A DNA stretch of 64,000 bases from Breoghania sp963678585 (GCA_963678585.2 CAXXGA010000001.1:558001-622000); one strand, 5' to 3'. Positions 41,713 to 51,456 are shown, numbered from the stretch's first letter. Made by a program: numbers and translations. Notes: a model not told the origin generated them from the sequence alone.

Positions 41713-42237
41713 GGATCTCTCCGCTTATGCTTCTGTACTTAGCAGGCCCCGATCCTGCCCGTTTTTGGTGAAGGAAAGCCTAACGCGACAGCAGTGTGCG
41801 CCTCAGATCAAATGGCTGCTTCGCCCCCTCCTGCGCGACGCCAGCCGCCATCGTTTCCTCTTCTCCAATGCGGACACCCACATCGCCCGCCGTTCTCAGA
41901 TCAACGGCATGCGCCAAGCAAAACCTTCAAACCAGCCAATCGCAATTTCATGATTAACGAAAAGAGAATACCCCGGAATAGAATCCACAAGACCTCTCAA
42001 CAACATCATTTTACCCTCTTCCACGTTGCAATTCGCACATCCATAAAAAATTACATTGGCCTAAAACCAATCCTTAACCATATCTGATCTTGCTTTCGTG
42101 TATTGCAAATATAGACCTCATATTAACTTGATTGAAACGACTGCCCCTTAGGTTTCATTCTCAGTTTCGAGCGGCGAACAGACAACAAGCCCGCCGAACA
42201 GGTGCTGTCAAAACCACGTGGATTTAGGAGCTAAATC
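41713..42237. other. AT-rich divergent regulatory region before flp
   Basis: A 525-bp gene-free region, AT-rich from about 41940 onward in contrast to its neighbours. It should contain the promoters for the tadEF group (minus) and flp (plus). One CtrA-like box lies at 42123-42137. No RNA gene was recognised. Confidence 0.6.
42123..42137 (+). promoter_or_regulatory. CtrA-like box before flp
   Basis: TTAA-N7-GAAA (42123-42137) differs from the TTAA-N7-TTAA consensus at two bases in the second half. It lies 101 bp before the pilin start. Confidence 0.35.
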
Positions 42238-42402
42238 ATGAAGACCCTTTTTGCCCGCTTCGCAAAGGATGAGTCCGGTGCAACCGCCATCGAGTACGGC
42301 CTGATCGCCGCCCTGATCGCCGTTGTGATCATCGGCTCTCTGCAGCTCGTCGGCACGAGCCTCATCGCGAAGTTCACCGACGTGACGACTGCGCTGCAGT
42401 AA
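42238..42402 (+). CDS. flp: Flp-type pilin
   Basis: A 54-residue type IVb pilin. After an 14-residue leader (MKTLFARFAKDESG) comes the mature start ATAIEYGLIAALIAVVIIGS, with the Flp-specific Glu-Tyr at +4/+5 and a hydrophobic helix; the tail reads AKFTDVTTALQ. It is the main fibre subunit of the Tad pilus and is cleaved by CpaA. The ATG at 42238 has GGAG seven bases upstream. A strong terminator follows 100 bp later, so it makes its own abundant message. Confidence 0.95.
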   Translation: MKTLFARFAKDESGATAIEYGLIAALIAVVIIGSLQLVGTSLIAKFTDVTTALQ

Positions 42403-42504
42403 GCTGCTACAGGCCCGGGCGGCCAGTGGCCCGCCCGCCTAGCGCGTCGGATCAGTTCATCTGGTCGCCTGCATTTGCCGGACGTCTGTATCGCCAGCAA
42501 TCGA

Positions 42505-42543
42505 AACGCGAATGGCTTCAGGAGCCATTCGCGTTTTGCTTTT
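42505..42543 (+). terminator. Terminator of the flp message
   Basis: AACGCGAATGGCT (42505-42517) and AGCCATTCGCGTT (42523-42535) form a perfect 13-bp stem with a five-base loop, followed by TTGCTTTT. Confidence 0.92.
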
Positions 42544-42665
42544 CGAGCATAGATGTTTTCTGCGTTTCCAGCATTCGCATACTTGTTGTTTAACGTGATA
42601 TTCAGGCTCGTGCCTTAAGCAATCCAATCAAGCTTTTAAAAAGCCGACGGATGCCAGAGGGCCCC

Positions 42666-43169
42666 ATGCTCAACCAACTGCTGTTCTTCATCTTCCCCCT
42701 CATCGCCGTGCTCGCCGGGATCGGCGACATGATCACGATGAAGATCTCCAACAGGATCACGCTTGCCCTGCTGGTGGGATTTTGCGTTGCAGCCCCCGTG
42801 ACCATCGGCTGGGCCCCTTCCGTCCTGGCCGGGCACCTCGGCGCAGGCCTGATCATGCTCGTCGTCGGCTTTGCCCTCTTCGCGTTCGGCTGGGTCGGCG
42901 GAGGCGACGCCAAGTTCGCGGCCGTGGTGGCTCTGTGGCTGGGGCTTCCCCAGTTGCTGCCCTTCGTGCTCTTCGCCTCCGTATTCGGAGGTGCCCTGAC
43001 AATCGGCCTGATGCTCTTTCGCTATGTCCCGCTTCCGCAGGTCGCGGCACGCGTGGACTGGATTGGTCGGCTGCACACGCTCGCAGACGGCATTCCCTAC
43101 GGGCTGGCGCTGGCGGCCTCCGCCCTCGTCATCTACCCGGAGTCAATCTGGCTCACCCTTCTGGGTTAA
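42666..43169 (+). CDS. cpaA: Prepilin peptidase CpaA/TadV
   Basis: A 167-residue A24-family aspartic peptidase of the inner membrane with about five helices. The catalytic pair is Asp21 in GIGDMITMKISNR and Asp81 in GGGDAKF (the GxGD motif). It cleaves the Flp pilin and the TadE/F pseudopilins. It is short and lacks the N-methylase domain, as is normal for Tad systems. The ATG at 42666 has AGAGGG just upstream and fits the family better than one five codons earlier. Confidence 0.92.
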   Translation: MLNQLLFFIFPLIAVLAGIGDMITMKISNRITLALLVGFCVAAPVTIGWAPSVLAGHLGAGLIMLVVGFALFAFGWVGGGDAKFAAVVALWLGLPQLLPFVLFASVFGGALTIGLMLFRYVPLPQVAARVDWIGRLHTLADGIPYGLALAASALVIYPESIWLTLLG

Positions 43170-43208
43170 CTTGAGCGCGTCCGGAAACGCATCAAAACAA
43201 CATGGCAA

Positions 43209-43325
43209 TTAACGGTCCATTATCCATTTTATTCTTCTGAATATACGAAGTTTAACGAAAGAATAACATGCAATCTGTAAACTTTATCAATTCATAAGCA
43301 TGTCGAGCAATTAACTATAATTTAT
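43209..43325 (+). promoter_or_regulatory. Cluster of three CtrA-like boxes before cpaB
   Basis: Three TTAA-N7-(T/A)TA(A/T) sites lie in the 245-bp AT-rich gap before cpaB: TTAA-CGGTCCA-TTAT (43209-43223), TTAA-CGAAAGA-ATAA (43252-43266) and TTAA-CTATAAT-TTAT (43311-43325). Each fits the CtrA consensus TTAA-N7-TTAA except for one base in the second half. CtrA controls pilin and cpa genes in Caulobacter. Confidence 0.55.
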
Positions 43326-43414
43326 CCATTTCCCGCGAAAACTAAGGTCCACTGTCGTGACTTGCGGTTTTGCACCGTCAAGGCGCGTCAGAGTAAACGA
43401 GTAGGAAACTGGCG

Positions 43415-44194
43415 ATGAAGTTCGCGCGTATTGGCGTTCTGGTTGTTGCATTGGGGGCAGGCCTGGTGGCCGCAAACCTCATGCTGAACATGTCCGCTCC
43501 CGCGCCGGAGCCCGTGGAGACGGTGCAGCTCAAGTCGGTCATCGACACGGTCGATGTGCTGATCGCGGCTGAAGACGTCCAGCTGGGATCCGTGCTCAGC
43601 GAGAAGGAAATGTCCTGGCAGCCATGGCCGAAAGGCAGTGTGACCACCGGCTTCATCACCCGGCAGGATAATCCGAATGCGCTGGTCGACATGGCCGGGC
43701 GGATTGCGCGGGCGCCGGTCTTTGCCGGCGAACCGATCCGCGAGCAACGACTGATCAAGACGGACCGGGGCTTCATGTCCGCGATCCTGCCCAAGGGCAA
43801 GCGCGCGGTGGCGGTCTCGGTGGAAGCGGTGACGACCGCGGGCGGCTTCATCCTGCCCGGCGACCATGTGGACGCGATCCTGACCAAAGCCGGTCGGCGT
43901 GGCTCCACGGGCGCGACCAGCCGCACGATCCTCCAGAACGTCCGCGTTCTGGCAATCGATACGAAAACGAAGAGCGAGAGCGACGAGAAATCACTGCCGC
44001 CGAACCGGACGGCGACGCTCGAGCTGGACCAGACTCAAGCTGAGATCATTACGGAATCCCAGCAGCTCGGCACCATCGCGCTGACCTTGCGCAGCGCCGA
44101 GGACGCCATCGCCAACGATGACAATGCCGTTACGAACAATAGTGGCGTGAACTTTGTGCGCTTCGGCGTCACCACGCAGGAATCCACGCGGTAA
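43415..44194 (+). CDS. cpaB: Flp pilus assembly protein CpaB
   Basis: A 259-residue protein with an N-terminal membrane segment (about 5-25: IGVLVVALGAGLVAANLML). A SAF-type domain (about 40-110) with VDVLIAAEDVQLGSVLSEKEM is followed by the RcpC-like domain (MSAILPKGKRAVAVSVEAVTTAGGFILPGDHVD). CpaB/RcpC helps to localise the secretin. It heads the long cpaB-tadC run, 27 bp before cpaC. Confidence 0.92.
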   Translation: MKFARIGVLVVALGAGLVAANLMLNMSAPAPEPVETVQLKSVIDTVDVLIAAEDVQLGSVLSEKEMSWQPWPKGSVTTGFITRQDNPNALVDMAGRIARAPVFAGEPIREQRLIKTDRGFMSAILPKGKRAVAVSVEAVTTAGGFILPGDHVDAILTKAGRRGSTGATSRTILQNVRVLAIDTKTKSESDEKSLPPNRTATLELDQTQAEIITESQQLGTIALTLRSAEDAIANDDNAVTNNSGVNFVRFGVTTQESTR

Positions 44195-44221
44195 TGTCAC
44201 CGCGCTTGAAGGAGTGAACCG

Positions 44222-45622
44222 ATGGTCCGCGGAGCGGTTTTTAAGGGCCTTTTGGTCGCCGCAAGTCTCGCCCTGGCGAGCCTGCTTGCGACCGGCGCTC
44301 CCGCAGATGCCCAGAATGCGTTCCCGAAGAAGGTGCGCATCTCAGCCGGCGAGAGCGCCGTCGCGCGACAGCTCTCGGTGGGCATAGGCCGTTCGGTCGT
44401 GGTGGAAACCGGCGATGCCGTGGCCGATGTGCTCGTCTCCGATCCCAAGATCGCGGACGCCGTCGTGCGCACGCCCCATCGCGTGTTCATTCTGGGCATC
44501 GCCGCGGGACAGGCGAACCTGTTCCTCTTCGGTTCCGGCGGCCGCCAGCTTGCCAGCCTCGATCTGACGGTGGCGCAGGATACCAGCGAACTCAACAACC
44601 TGATCATGCGTCTCGTGCCCGGCTCCAATGTGCGTGCGGAAATCGCCAACAACGCGATCATCGTTTCCGGCACCGTGCAGACGCCGCTCGACGCACAGAA
44701 GGCGATGGACATCGCCAAGGGCTACATGTCCGCAGGCGATACCGACAAGGCAAACGTCATCAACATGCTGAGCGTGATGGGCAAGGAACAGGTGTTCCTT
44801 AAGGTAACCATCGCAGAGGTCGAGCGCACGGTCGTCAAGCAACTCGGTATCGATTTCGACAATGTCTCGATCGGCGCCGGCAATTACACCGGCAGCTATA
44901 GCGGCGCGCTTCTCGATACCGCTATCGCGAGCCTCGGCTTCAATGCAGGCGCCACCAACATAACCGGCTATCTGAACGCGCTGCAGGAAGACGGTGTCGT
45001 GCGCACGCTGGCGGAACCCACTCTGACCGCCATTTCCGGCGAGAATGCCAGCTTCCTGGTGGGCGGCGAGTTCCCGATCCCGGTCTCGCGCGACAACGAC
45101 ACGATCCAGGTGGAATTCAAGCCCTACGGTATCGGTCTCGATTTCACGCCGATCGTCATGTCGAGCGGGCGCATCAGCCTGCGCGTCAAGACCGAGGTCA
45201 GCGAGCTGACCACGGACGGCGCGGTCGATATCGGCGGACTGACCATTTCCGCCCTGAAGGTGCGCCGCGCGGAATCGACCGTGGAACTGCCTTCGGGCGG
45301 GGCCCTGGTCATGGCCGGGCTGTTGCGTGACAACTACGAAGACACGCTGTCCAAGGTTCCCGGCCTCTCCAAGCTGCCGATCCTCGGCTCCCTCTTCAAG
45401 AGCCGCGACTTCCAGCGCAACCAGACCGAGCTGGTCATCTTCGTGACCCCCTACACGGTCAAGCCGACATCTCCGTCGAAGATCGCCCGCCCGGACGAGA
45501 ACATAGCGCCGCCGCACGATGCGGAAGCCCTCTTCTTCGATCACCTCAACCGCGTTTACCGGGTCGATCCGGTTGCGCCTGCCGGCACCTATCAGGGCAA
45601 GGTCGGCTTCATCTATGAGTGA
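44222..45622 (+). CDS. cpaC: Outer-membrane secretin CpaC/RcpA
   Basis: A 466-residue type II/III-type secretin. The signal peptide is residues 1-31 (cut near DAQ/NA). The pilus N-domain (about 40-110; VSVGIGRSVVVETGDAVADVLV-like) and a BON-like domain lead to the secretin core (about 240-400) with VRTLAEPTLTAISGENASFLVGGEFPIP and ELVIFVTPY. It forms the channel through which Flp pili leave the cell. The last 70 residues extend beyond the core. Confidence 0.95.
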   Translation: MVRGAVFKGLLVAASLALASLLATGAPADAQNAFPKKVRISAGESAVARQLSVGIGRSVVVETGDAVADVLVSDPKIADAVVRTPHRVFILGIAAGQANLFLFGSGGRQLASLDLTVAQDTSELNNLIMRLVPGSNVRAEIANNAIIVSGTVQTPLDAQKAMDIAKGYMSAGDTDKANVINMLSVMGKEQVFLKVTIAEVERTVVKQLGIDFDNVSIGAGNYTGSYSGALLDTAIASLGFNAGATNITGYLNALQEDGVVRTLAEPTLTAISGENASFLVGGEFPIPVSRDNDTIQVEFKPYGIGLDFTPIVMSSGRISLRVKTEVSELTTDGAVDIGGLTISALKVRRAESTVELPSGGALVMAGLLRDNYEDTLSKVPGLSKLPILGSLFKSRDFQRNQTELVIFVTPYTVKPTSPSKIARPDENIAPPHDAEALFFDHLNRVYRVDPVAPAGTYQGKVGFIYE

Positions 45623-45632
45623 GGACAGCAGC

Positions 45633-46409
45633 ATGGCTATGGCTCACGACGCGCCTGCTCAGGAGGCCCCGGCCCGCAAGACGCCCGTTCGCGCGATGCG
45701 CATGACACCAGGCAGCCGCCCGCGGCGCCTGACCGGTCTTGCAATGGCGGCCGCCGCCGTTCTCCTGACGGCCGGCTGCCAGACCAATCCTACGACGCAG
45801 CAGCTTGCGAAACACGACTACCGGCTGCGGCACCCCATCGTCATCGCCGAACAGGCGGAGACCTTTGACCTGCCGGTCGGCGCGGAGACACGGCGCATCT
45901 CCGGGTCGATGGCCCGTGCCGTGACCGGGTTTGCCCGTGACGCCCGGCGCAATGGTGCGCGGCATGTGGAGATACTCGTGCCGTCCGGCTCCGGAAACGA
46001 AGCGGCAGCGCATTCGGTGGCAGGTCAGGTCCGCCACACGCTGGCGAAATCCGGCATCCCGCCACAGAACATCGAGATCCGCGCCTATCCGGTCGACGAT
46101 CCGAACGCCATCGCACCGATCCGGCTTGCCTATCCGAAGGTGAAGGCCTCGGTTCATGCCTGCGGGCGTTGGACGGAATCCATCACTGCGGATGCGGACA
46201 ATGCCGACTATCCCGATTTCGGCTGCGCGACGCAGACCAATCTGGCCGCGATGGTCGACGATCCGGTCGATCTGCTGCGGCCGCGTGGAATGGGCGCTGC
46301 GGACAGGTCCCGTCGCGATAGCGTGCATGAGAAATATCGTGCGGGCGAAAACCCGAGCGGCGAATACACCGAAGGCGTCGGCGCCAAGGTCAGCGAAGTC
46401 GGGCAGTAA
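45633..46409 (+). CDS. cpaD: CpaD-family pilus lipoprotein
   Basis: A 258-residue lipoprotein. A basic N-terminal region is followed by the lipobox LLTAGC (Cys at about residue 49), then the CpaD domain with RHPIVIAEQAETFDLPVG, IEIRAYPVDDP and FGCATQTNLAAMVDDPVDLLRPR. CpaD works with CpaC at the outer membrane. The ATG at 45633 has GAGG eight bases before; an ATG 18 bases upstream overlapping the cpaC end is a weaker choice. Confidence 0.9.
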   Translation: MAMAHDAPAQEAPARKTPVRAMRMTPGSRPRRLTGLAMAAAAVLLTAGCQTNPTTQQLAKHDYRLRHPIVIAEQAETFDLPVGAETRRISGSMARAVTGFARDARRNGARHVEILVPSGSGNEAAAHSVAGQVRHTLAKSGIPPQNIEIRAYPVDDPNAIAPIRLAYPKVKASVHACGRWTESITADADNADYPDFGCATQTNLAAMVDDPVDLLRPRGMGAADRSRRDSVHEKYRAGENPSGEYTEGVGAKVSEVGQ

Positions 46410-46420
46410 GGCAGGTTGTG

Positions 46421-47722
46421 ATGAACGAATTGGCTCAACAGTCGAGGTTGCTTGACGATCCTGCCGAGATGGAGGCCATGCAGGAGCAGGCTTCAAGCAG
46501 GGCCGATCTGGAGCTGCGGCCCGTTCCGCGCGTCTCCATTCAGGCCTTCTGCGAAAGCCCGTCAGTTGCCGGAGCCATCGAGGCGGCCGCGGAAGATCGC
46601 CGCATGGCCAAGGCGCACACCAAGGTTCACATGGGCGGCCTCGCCGCCGCGATCGATTTCTACCAGTCCGCCCCGACCCCGAACCTGATCATTCTGGAAA
46701 TGAGCGGGACGCTGGATACGCTGGCCGCCGGTCTCGATAGCCTGGCGGACGTTTGCGACCCCGGCACAAAGGTGGTGGTAATCGGCGCCACCAACGATAT
46801 CGTGCTCTATCGCGATCTCATGCGCCGTGGCGTCAGCGAATATCTCGTCAGCCCGGTCGACCTGTTCGACGTGATCGCAACGGTGAGCGAGATCTTCGGC
46901 GATCCGGAAGGCAGCCCGCTCGGCCGCTCCATCGCCTTCATCGGCGCAAAGGGCGGCTGCGGCGCCTCCACCGTCGCGCACAATGTTTCCTGGTCGATCG
47001 CCCGCAATTTCGAAAACGAAGTGGTGCTGGCGGATTTCGACCTACCCTTCGGCACCGCCGGTCTGGATTTCAACCAGGATCCCCTTCAAGGCATTCTGGA
47101 AGCGGTCTCCTCGCCCGACCGGCTCGATGACATGTTGCTGGACCGGCTCCTGTCGAAATGCAGCGAACACCTGTCCATACTGGCTGCACCGGCTGCCCTT
47201 GAGCGACCCTACGACTTTCAGGAGCAGGATTTCGCGCAGGTCGTGGACATGATGCGCCAGGGCGTGCCGACGGTGGTCTTCGATGTGCCGCACATGTGGA
47301 CTGCATGGGTGCAGTCTCTGCTGTGCTCGGCGGACGACGTGGTGATCGTGGCCGAACCCGATCTGGCCAACCTGCGCAACGGCAAGAACCTAGCCGACAA
47401 GCTGCGCCAGTTGCGCCCCAACGATCAGCCTCCGCATCTCGTTCTCAACCGCGTGGGCGTGCCCAAGCGGCCGGAAATCAAACCGGCGGACTTTGCCGAA
47501 GCGCTGGAACTGACGGTGGGGGCGAGCATCCCGTTCGATCCCCAGCTTTTCGGCACAGCATCCAACAACGGACAGATGATCGCGGAATTGGGCGGCAAGA
47601 GCGAGATCGTCAACACCATCAACAGCATCGCCCAGATGACGACGGGACGGTCCGAAATCCGGCAGCCGCGTCGCAAGTCTGCGCTGGGGCCGCTCTTGAA
47701 CAAGTTGCGGGGCCGCGGCTGA
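46421..47722 (+). CDS. cpaE: Pilus localisation ATPase CpaE
   Basis: A 433-residue ParA/MinD-like ATPase. A receiver-like N-terminal domain (about 40-160, lacking most phosphorylation residues) precedes the ATPase with the deviant Walker A GAKGGCGASTVAHNV (176-190) and LADFDLPFGTAGLDF. CpaE/TadZ directs the pilus machine to its site. It is 11 bases after cpaD and 29 before cpaF. Confidence 0.93.
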   Translation: MNELAQQSRLLDDPAEMEAMQEQASSRADLELRPVPRVSIQAFCESPSVAGAIEAAAEDRRMAKAHTKVHMGGLAAAIDFYQSAPTPNLIILEMSGTLDTLAAGLDSLADVCDPGTKVVVIGATNDIVLYRDLMRRGVSEYLVSPVDLFDVIATVSEIFGDPEGSPLGRSIAFIGAKGGCGASTVAHNVSWSIARNFENEVVLADFDLPFGTAGLDFNQDPLQGILEAVSSPDRLDDMLLDRLLSKCSEHLSILAAPAALERPYDFQEQDFAQVVDMMRQGVPTVVFDVPHMWTAWVQSLLCSADDVVIVAEPDLANLRNGKNLADKLRQLRPNDQPPHLVLNRVGVPKRPEIKPADFAEALELTVGASIPFDPQLFGTASNNGQMIAELGGKSEIVNTINSIAQMTTGRSEIRQPRRKSALGPLLNKLRGRG

Positions 47723-47751
47723 CAGGCGCGGCAACAGGGGGAAGTCTTTAG

Positions 47752-49266
47752 ATGTTCGGCAAACGCGGCAGTTTCGGAGCGAAGGAAGGCGGGGCGCCAG
47801 CACGCGTGTCCGCCACACCGGCGACAAGCGCGCCCAAGCCTGCGCCGGAGCCGGCACCGAGCCCCGTACCGGCTGCGCAAGCCGAAGCCAAGATGTCGTC
47901 ATCGCTGCCGGAGAGCGCACGCTCCGACCCGGCGTCCCAGCCACGCCCGCCGGAAGCCCCCAAGCGTGCTCGGTCGGAAGAATATTACGACACCAAGACC
48001 TCGATCTTTTCCGCGCTGATCGACACCATCGACCTGTCGCAGCTCGCCAAGCTCGACGCGGAATCGGCACGTGAGGAAATCCGAGATATCGTCAATGATA
48101 TCATCGCGTTGAAGAACGTGGCGATGTCGATTGCGGAGCAGGAGGACCTGCTCGACGATATCTGCAACGACGTCCTTGGCTATGGTCCGCTGGAGCCGTT
48201 GCTGGCGCGCGACGACATCGCCGACATCATGGTCAACGGTGCGGACACGATCTACATCGAAACCGAAGGCAAGGTTCACCAGACGCCGATCCGCTTCCGC
48301 GACAATCAGCAATTGATGAACATCTGCCAGCGGATCGTGAGCCAGGTCGGCCGCCGCGTCGACGAAGCGAGCCCGATCTGCGACGCCCGTCTGCCGGACG
48401 GGTCCCGCGTCAACGTCATCGCGCCGCCGCTGGCCATCGACGGCCCGGCACTGACCATTCGTAAGTTCAAGAAGGACAAGCTGACGCTCGACCAGCTCGT
48501 CCGTTTCGGCTCGATCACGCCCGAAGGCTCCACGGTGCTTCAGGTCATCGGCAAGTCGCGCTGCAACGTGCTGATTTCCGGCGGTACGGGCTCGGGCAAG
48601 ACCACGCTCCTGAACTGCATGACGCACTACATCGACACCGATGAGCGCATCATCACCTGCGAAGACGCCGCCGAACTTCAGCTTCAGCAGCCCCATGTGG
48701 TACGGCTGGAAACCCGCCCGCCCAACCTTGAAGGCGAGGGGCAGGTGACCATGCGCGATCTGGTCAAGAACTGTCTGCGTATGCGCCCTGAACGCATCAT
48801 CGTGGGCGAAGTGCGTGGCCCGGAGGCCTTCGACCTCCTTCAGGCCATGAACACCGGCCATGACGGCTCCATGGGCACACTGCACGCCAACAGCCCGCGC
48901 GAGGCACTTTCGCGTCTGGAATCGATGATCACCATGGGCGGCTACGCGCTGCCCTCGCGTACGATCCGCGAAATGATCGTCGCCTCGGTCGATGTGATCG
49001 TGCAGGCCGCGCGCCTGCGCGACGGCTCGCGCCGCATCACCCATGTCACCGAAGTGGTGGGCATGGAAGGCGACGTCATCGTCACACAGGACGTATTCCT
49101 CTACGAGATCGTCGGCGAAGATGCCAACGGCAAGATCATCGGCCGGCACAAGTCGACCGGAATCGGGCGACCGAAATTCTGGGAACAGGCGCGTTATTTC
49201 GGTCAGGAAAACCGTCTTGCGGAGGCGCTCGACGCTGCAGAACTGGTCGAGCGCGAGACGGCCTGA
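47752..49266 (+). CDS. cpaF: Pilus assembly ATPase CpaF/TadA
   Basis: A 504-residue hexameric secretion ATPase that powers both extension and retraction. A Pro/Ala-rich N-terminus (about 1-80) precedes the domain. Walker A is GGTGSGKTT (near 277-285), with the Asp box EDAAELQLQQPHVVRLETR, the Walker B region IIVGEVRGPEAFD and the His box MGTLHANSPREAL. The start has GGGGAAG upstream. Confidence 0.95.
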   Translation: MFGKRGSFGAKEGGAPARVSATPATSAPKPAPEPAPSPVPAAQAEAKMSSSLPESARSDPASQPRPPEAPKRARSEEYYDTKTSIFSALIDTIDLSQLAKLDAESAREEIRDIVNDIIALKNVAMSIAEQEDLLDDICNDVLGYGPLEPLLARDDIADIMVNGADTIYIETEGKVHQTPIRFRDNQQLMNICQRIVSQVGRRVDEASPICDARLPDGSRVNVIAPPLAIDGPALTIRKFKKDKLTLDQLVRFGSITPEGSTVLQVIGKSRCNVLISGGTGSGKTTLLNCMTHYIDTDERIITCEDAAELQLQQPHVVRLETRPPNLEGEGQVTMRDLVKNCLRMRPERIIVGEVRGPEAFDLLQAMNTGHDGSMGTLHANSPREALSRLESMITMGGYALPSRTIREMIVASVDVIVQAARLRDGSRRITHVTEVVGMEGDVIVTQDVFLYEIVGEDANGKIIGRHKSTGIGRPKFWEQARYFGQENRLAEALDAAELVERETA

Positions 49267-49392
49267 GGCACGGCCTTGCGGCCGTAAGGATTACAGCCGG
49301 TCGCGTTCGCGGGACCGCACGACACGGAAAATGCATCTGCGCATGCGCCAAGGCTCCGCCGGGGCCAAGGCGCGAGGATCCAGGGACGCGAC

Positions 49393-50397
49393 ATGTTTTC
49401 GCCGGGTATCACCATTATCGCCGTAGTCGGCCTGATCATCTTCGCGACAGGCGGCGTGCTCTATGCGCTGCTTCAACCGCGCATATCCGGTGACGCGCGT
49501 CAGGCGAAACGCATGGCGCAGGCCTCCACGTCGCGGATGAAGGTGGTCGCGGAACACCGTACCGCGCAAGATGCCGACAAGCGCCGGAAATCAATCCAGG
49601 AATCGCTGAAGGGCATCGAAAACCGCCAGAAGGCGAAGCTGAAGAAGAGTAACGATCCGGCGCTGATGACCCGGATTCAGCAGGCCGGACTTTCCTGGTC
49701 CCGCCGTCAGTTCATTCTCATCAGCATCGCATCCGGCGCCATTGTCGCGCTTCTTGCGTTGATGAGGGGCATGCCGCTCTACGTGGTGGCCGGCGCCGGT
49801 TTCGTGGGCTGCCTGGGACTGCCGCGCTGGTATGTCAATCGCAAGCGCAAGCGGCGCAAGAAGGCATTCCTGGAAGAATTGCCGAATGCGGTGGATGTCA
49901 TCGTGCGCGGCATCAAGGCCGGTCTGCCGCTGGGCGACTGTCTGCGGGTCATTGCGTCGGAAGCCCGCGAACCGGTCTGCACCGAGTTCCGCAAGATCGT
50001 GGAGGCGCAGTCGATGGGACAGCCTCTCGCGGAAGCCGTGAGTCGCATGCCGGAACGCATGCCCACGCCGGAAGCCAATTTCTTCGCCATTGTCATCGCC
50101 ATTCAGTCGCAGGCGGGCGGCAATCTTTCGGAAGCGCTCGGCAACCTCGCCCGGGTGTTGCGCGAACGCAAGCGCATGCGCGGCAAGATCCAGGCCGTCT
50201 CCATGGAAGCCAAGGCATCCGCGGGCATCATCGGATCCCTTCCCGTGGTCGTGTCGCTGCTCATCTACATCACCAGCCCCGGCTACATGACGGTCCTGTT
50301 CGTGGAGCCGGTCGGCAAGATCATTCTGGGCGTCAGCGCCTTCTGGATGTTCTGCGGCGTGATGATCATGCGGCGCATGATCAATTTCGAGATCTGA
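49393..50397 (+). CDS. tadB: Tad inner-membrane platform protein TadB
   Basis: A 334-residue protein with an N-terminal membrane helix (8-30), a soluble T2SSF domain (about 165-290; ELPNAVDVIVRGIKAGLPLGDCL) and several further helices. TadB and TadC form the inner-membrane platform for CpaF. It is 126 bp after cpaF and 12 bp before tadC. Confidence 0.92.
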   Translation: MFSPGITIIAVVGLIIFATGGVLYALLQPRISGDARQAKRMAQASTSRMKVVAEHRTAQDADKRRKSIQESLKGIENRQKAKLKKSNDPALMTRIQQAGLSWSRRQFILISIASGAIVALLALMRGMPLYVVAGAGFVGCLGLPRWYVNRKRKRRKKAFLEELPNAVDVIVRGIKAGLPLGDCLRVIASEAREPVCTEFRKIVEAQSMGQPLAEAVSRMPERMPTPEANFFAIVIAIQSQAGGNLSEALGNLARVLRERKRMRGKIQAVSMEAKASAGIIGSLPVVVSLLIYITSPGYMTVLFVEPVGKIILGVSAFWMFCGVMIMRRMINFEI

Positions 50398-50409
50398 GGA
50401 GGAAACACG

Positions 50410-51387
50410 ATGATTGAAACCATCATGTCCCTCATGCTCGATCAGCAATTCCTGATCGCCGCCCTGACCGCTCTGGCGGTCACCGCGACGATCATCACCC
50501 TCGCGCTGCCGGCGCTTGAAGGCGACACGCTGAAAAAGCGCATGAAGTCGGTTTCGATCGAGCGTGACGAGCTTCGCGCACGCGAACGGTCCCGGCTTGC
50601 GGCAGCTGAAAAGGCCAAGGTCTCGCTGCGTCACGAGCCCAAGCAGAACCTTCGGAACTTCGTCGACAGGCTGAACCTCAAGCACGCACTGGTGGACGAA
50701 AAGACCGTCGCCAAGCTGCGGGTGGCGGGTCTGCGCGGCCAGCAGGCGCTCTACACGTTCCTGTTTGCGCGCGTCATAGTGCCGATCATCCTGTTCGTGC
50801 TGGCGCTGCTATATTTCTTCGTGGTCCTGAAGACCTCGCACCCGACAGGCATGAAAATCTCATTCTCGCTGCTCGTCGCGCTGCTCGGCTTCTATGCGCC
50901 GAACATCTATGTCCGCAACCTGACGACGAAGCGCCAGCAATCCATTCGGCTCGCCTGGCCGGACGCGCTGGACCTGATGCTGATCTGCGTGGAAGCGGGC
51001 ATGTCCATCGAAGCCGCCTTCAAGAAGGTGGCTGAAGAAATCGGCGCGCAATCGATCCCGCTGGCGGAAGAGCTAGCCCTCACCAATGCGGAGCTGTCCT
51101 ACCTGCAGGAACGCCGCAAGGCTTACGAGAACCTCGCGGCCCGCACGGGCCTCGAGGGTGTGAAGGGAGTGTGCACGTCGCTCATTCAGGCGGAACGCTA
51201 TGGCACGCCGCTGGGCACCAGCCTGCGTGTGATGGCAGACGAAAACCGCGCCGAGCGCATGCAGCTTGCCGAGAAGAAGGCCGCTGCCCTGCCTCCGCAG
51301 CTGACCGTGCCGATGATCCTGTTCTTCCTGCCGGTGCTTTTTGCCGTGATCATGGGTCCGGCGGTCATCCAGGCGATGCGGCTCTAG
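50410..51387 (+). CDS. tadC: Tad inner-membrane platform protein TadC
   Basis: A 325-residue partner of TadB. It has membrane segments at about 13-33, 110-135, 142-160 and 295-320, and the T2SSF domain (SIRLAWPDALDLMLICVEAGMSIEAAFKKVAEEI, cited in part: WPDALDLMLICVEAG). It ends the pilus operon. No tadD or tadG gene follows, which are present in some Tad loci. Confidence 0.92.
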   Translation: MIETIMSLMLDQQFLIAALTALAVTATIITLALPALEGDTLKKRMKSVSIERDELRARERSRLAAAEKAKVSLRHEPKQNLRNFVDRLNLKHALVDEKTVAKLRVAGLRGQQALYTFLFARVIVPIILFVLALLYFFVVLKTSHPTGMKISFSLLVALLGFYAPNIYVRNLTTKRQQSIRLAWPDALDLMLICVEAGMSIEAAFKKVAEEIGAQSIPLAEELALTNAELSYLQERRKAYENLAARTGLEGVKGVCTSLIQAERYGTPLGTSLRVMADENRAERMQLAEKKAAALPPQLTVPMILFFLPVLFAVIMGPAVIQAMRL

Positions 51388-51410
51388 GCGCGTCCCCTTC
51401 TCAAACGAAG

Positions 51411-51430
51411 ACGGGGCCCGAAGGCCCCGT
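51411..51430. terminator. Hairpin between tadC and the dpp operon end
   Basis: ACGGGGCC (51411-51418) and GGCCCCGT (51423-51430) form a perfect 8-bp stem with a CGAA tetraloop, between two convergent operons. No T-run follows on either strand. Confidence 0.6.
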
Positions 51431-51456
51431 CACGTTCATTCCAGTCGTGCGATAAC

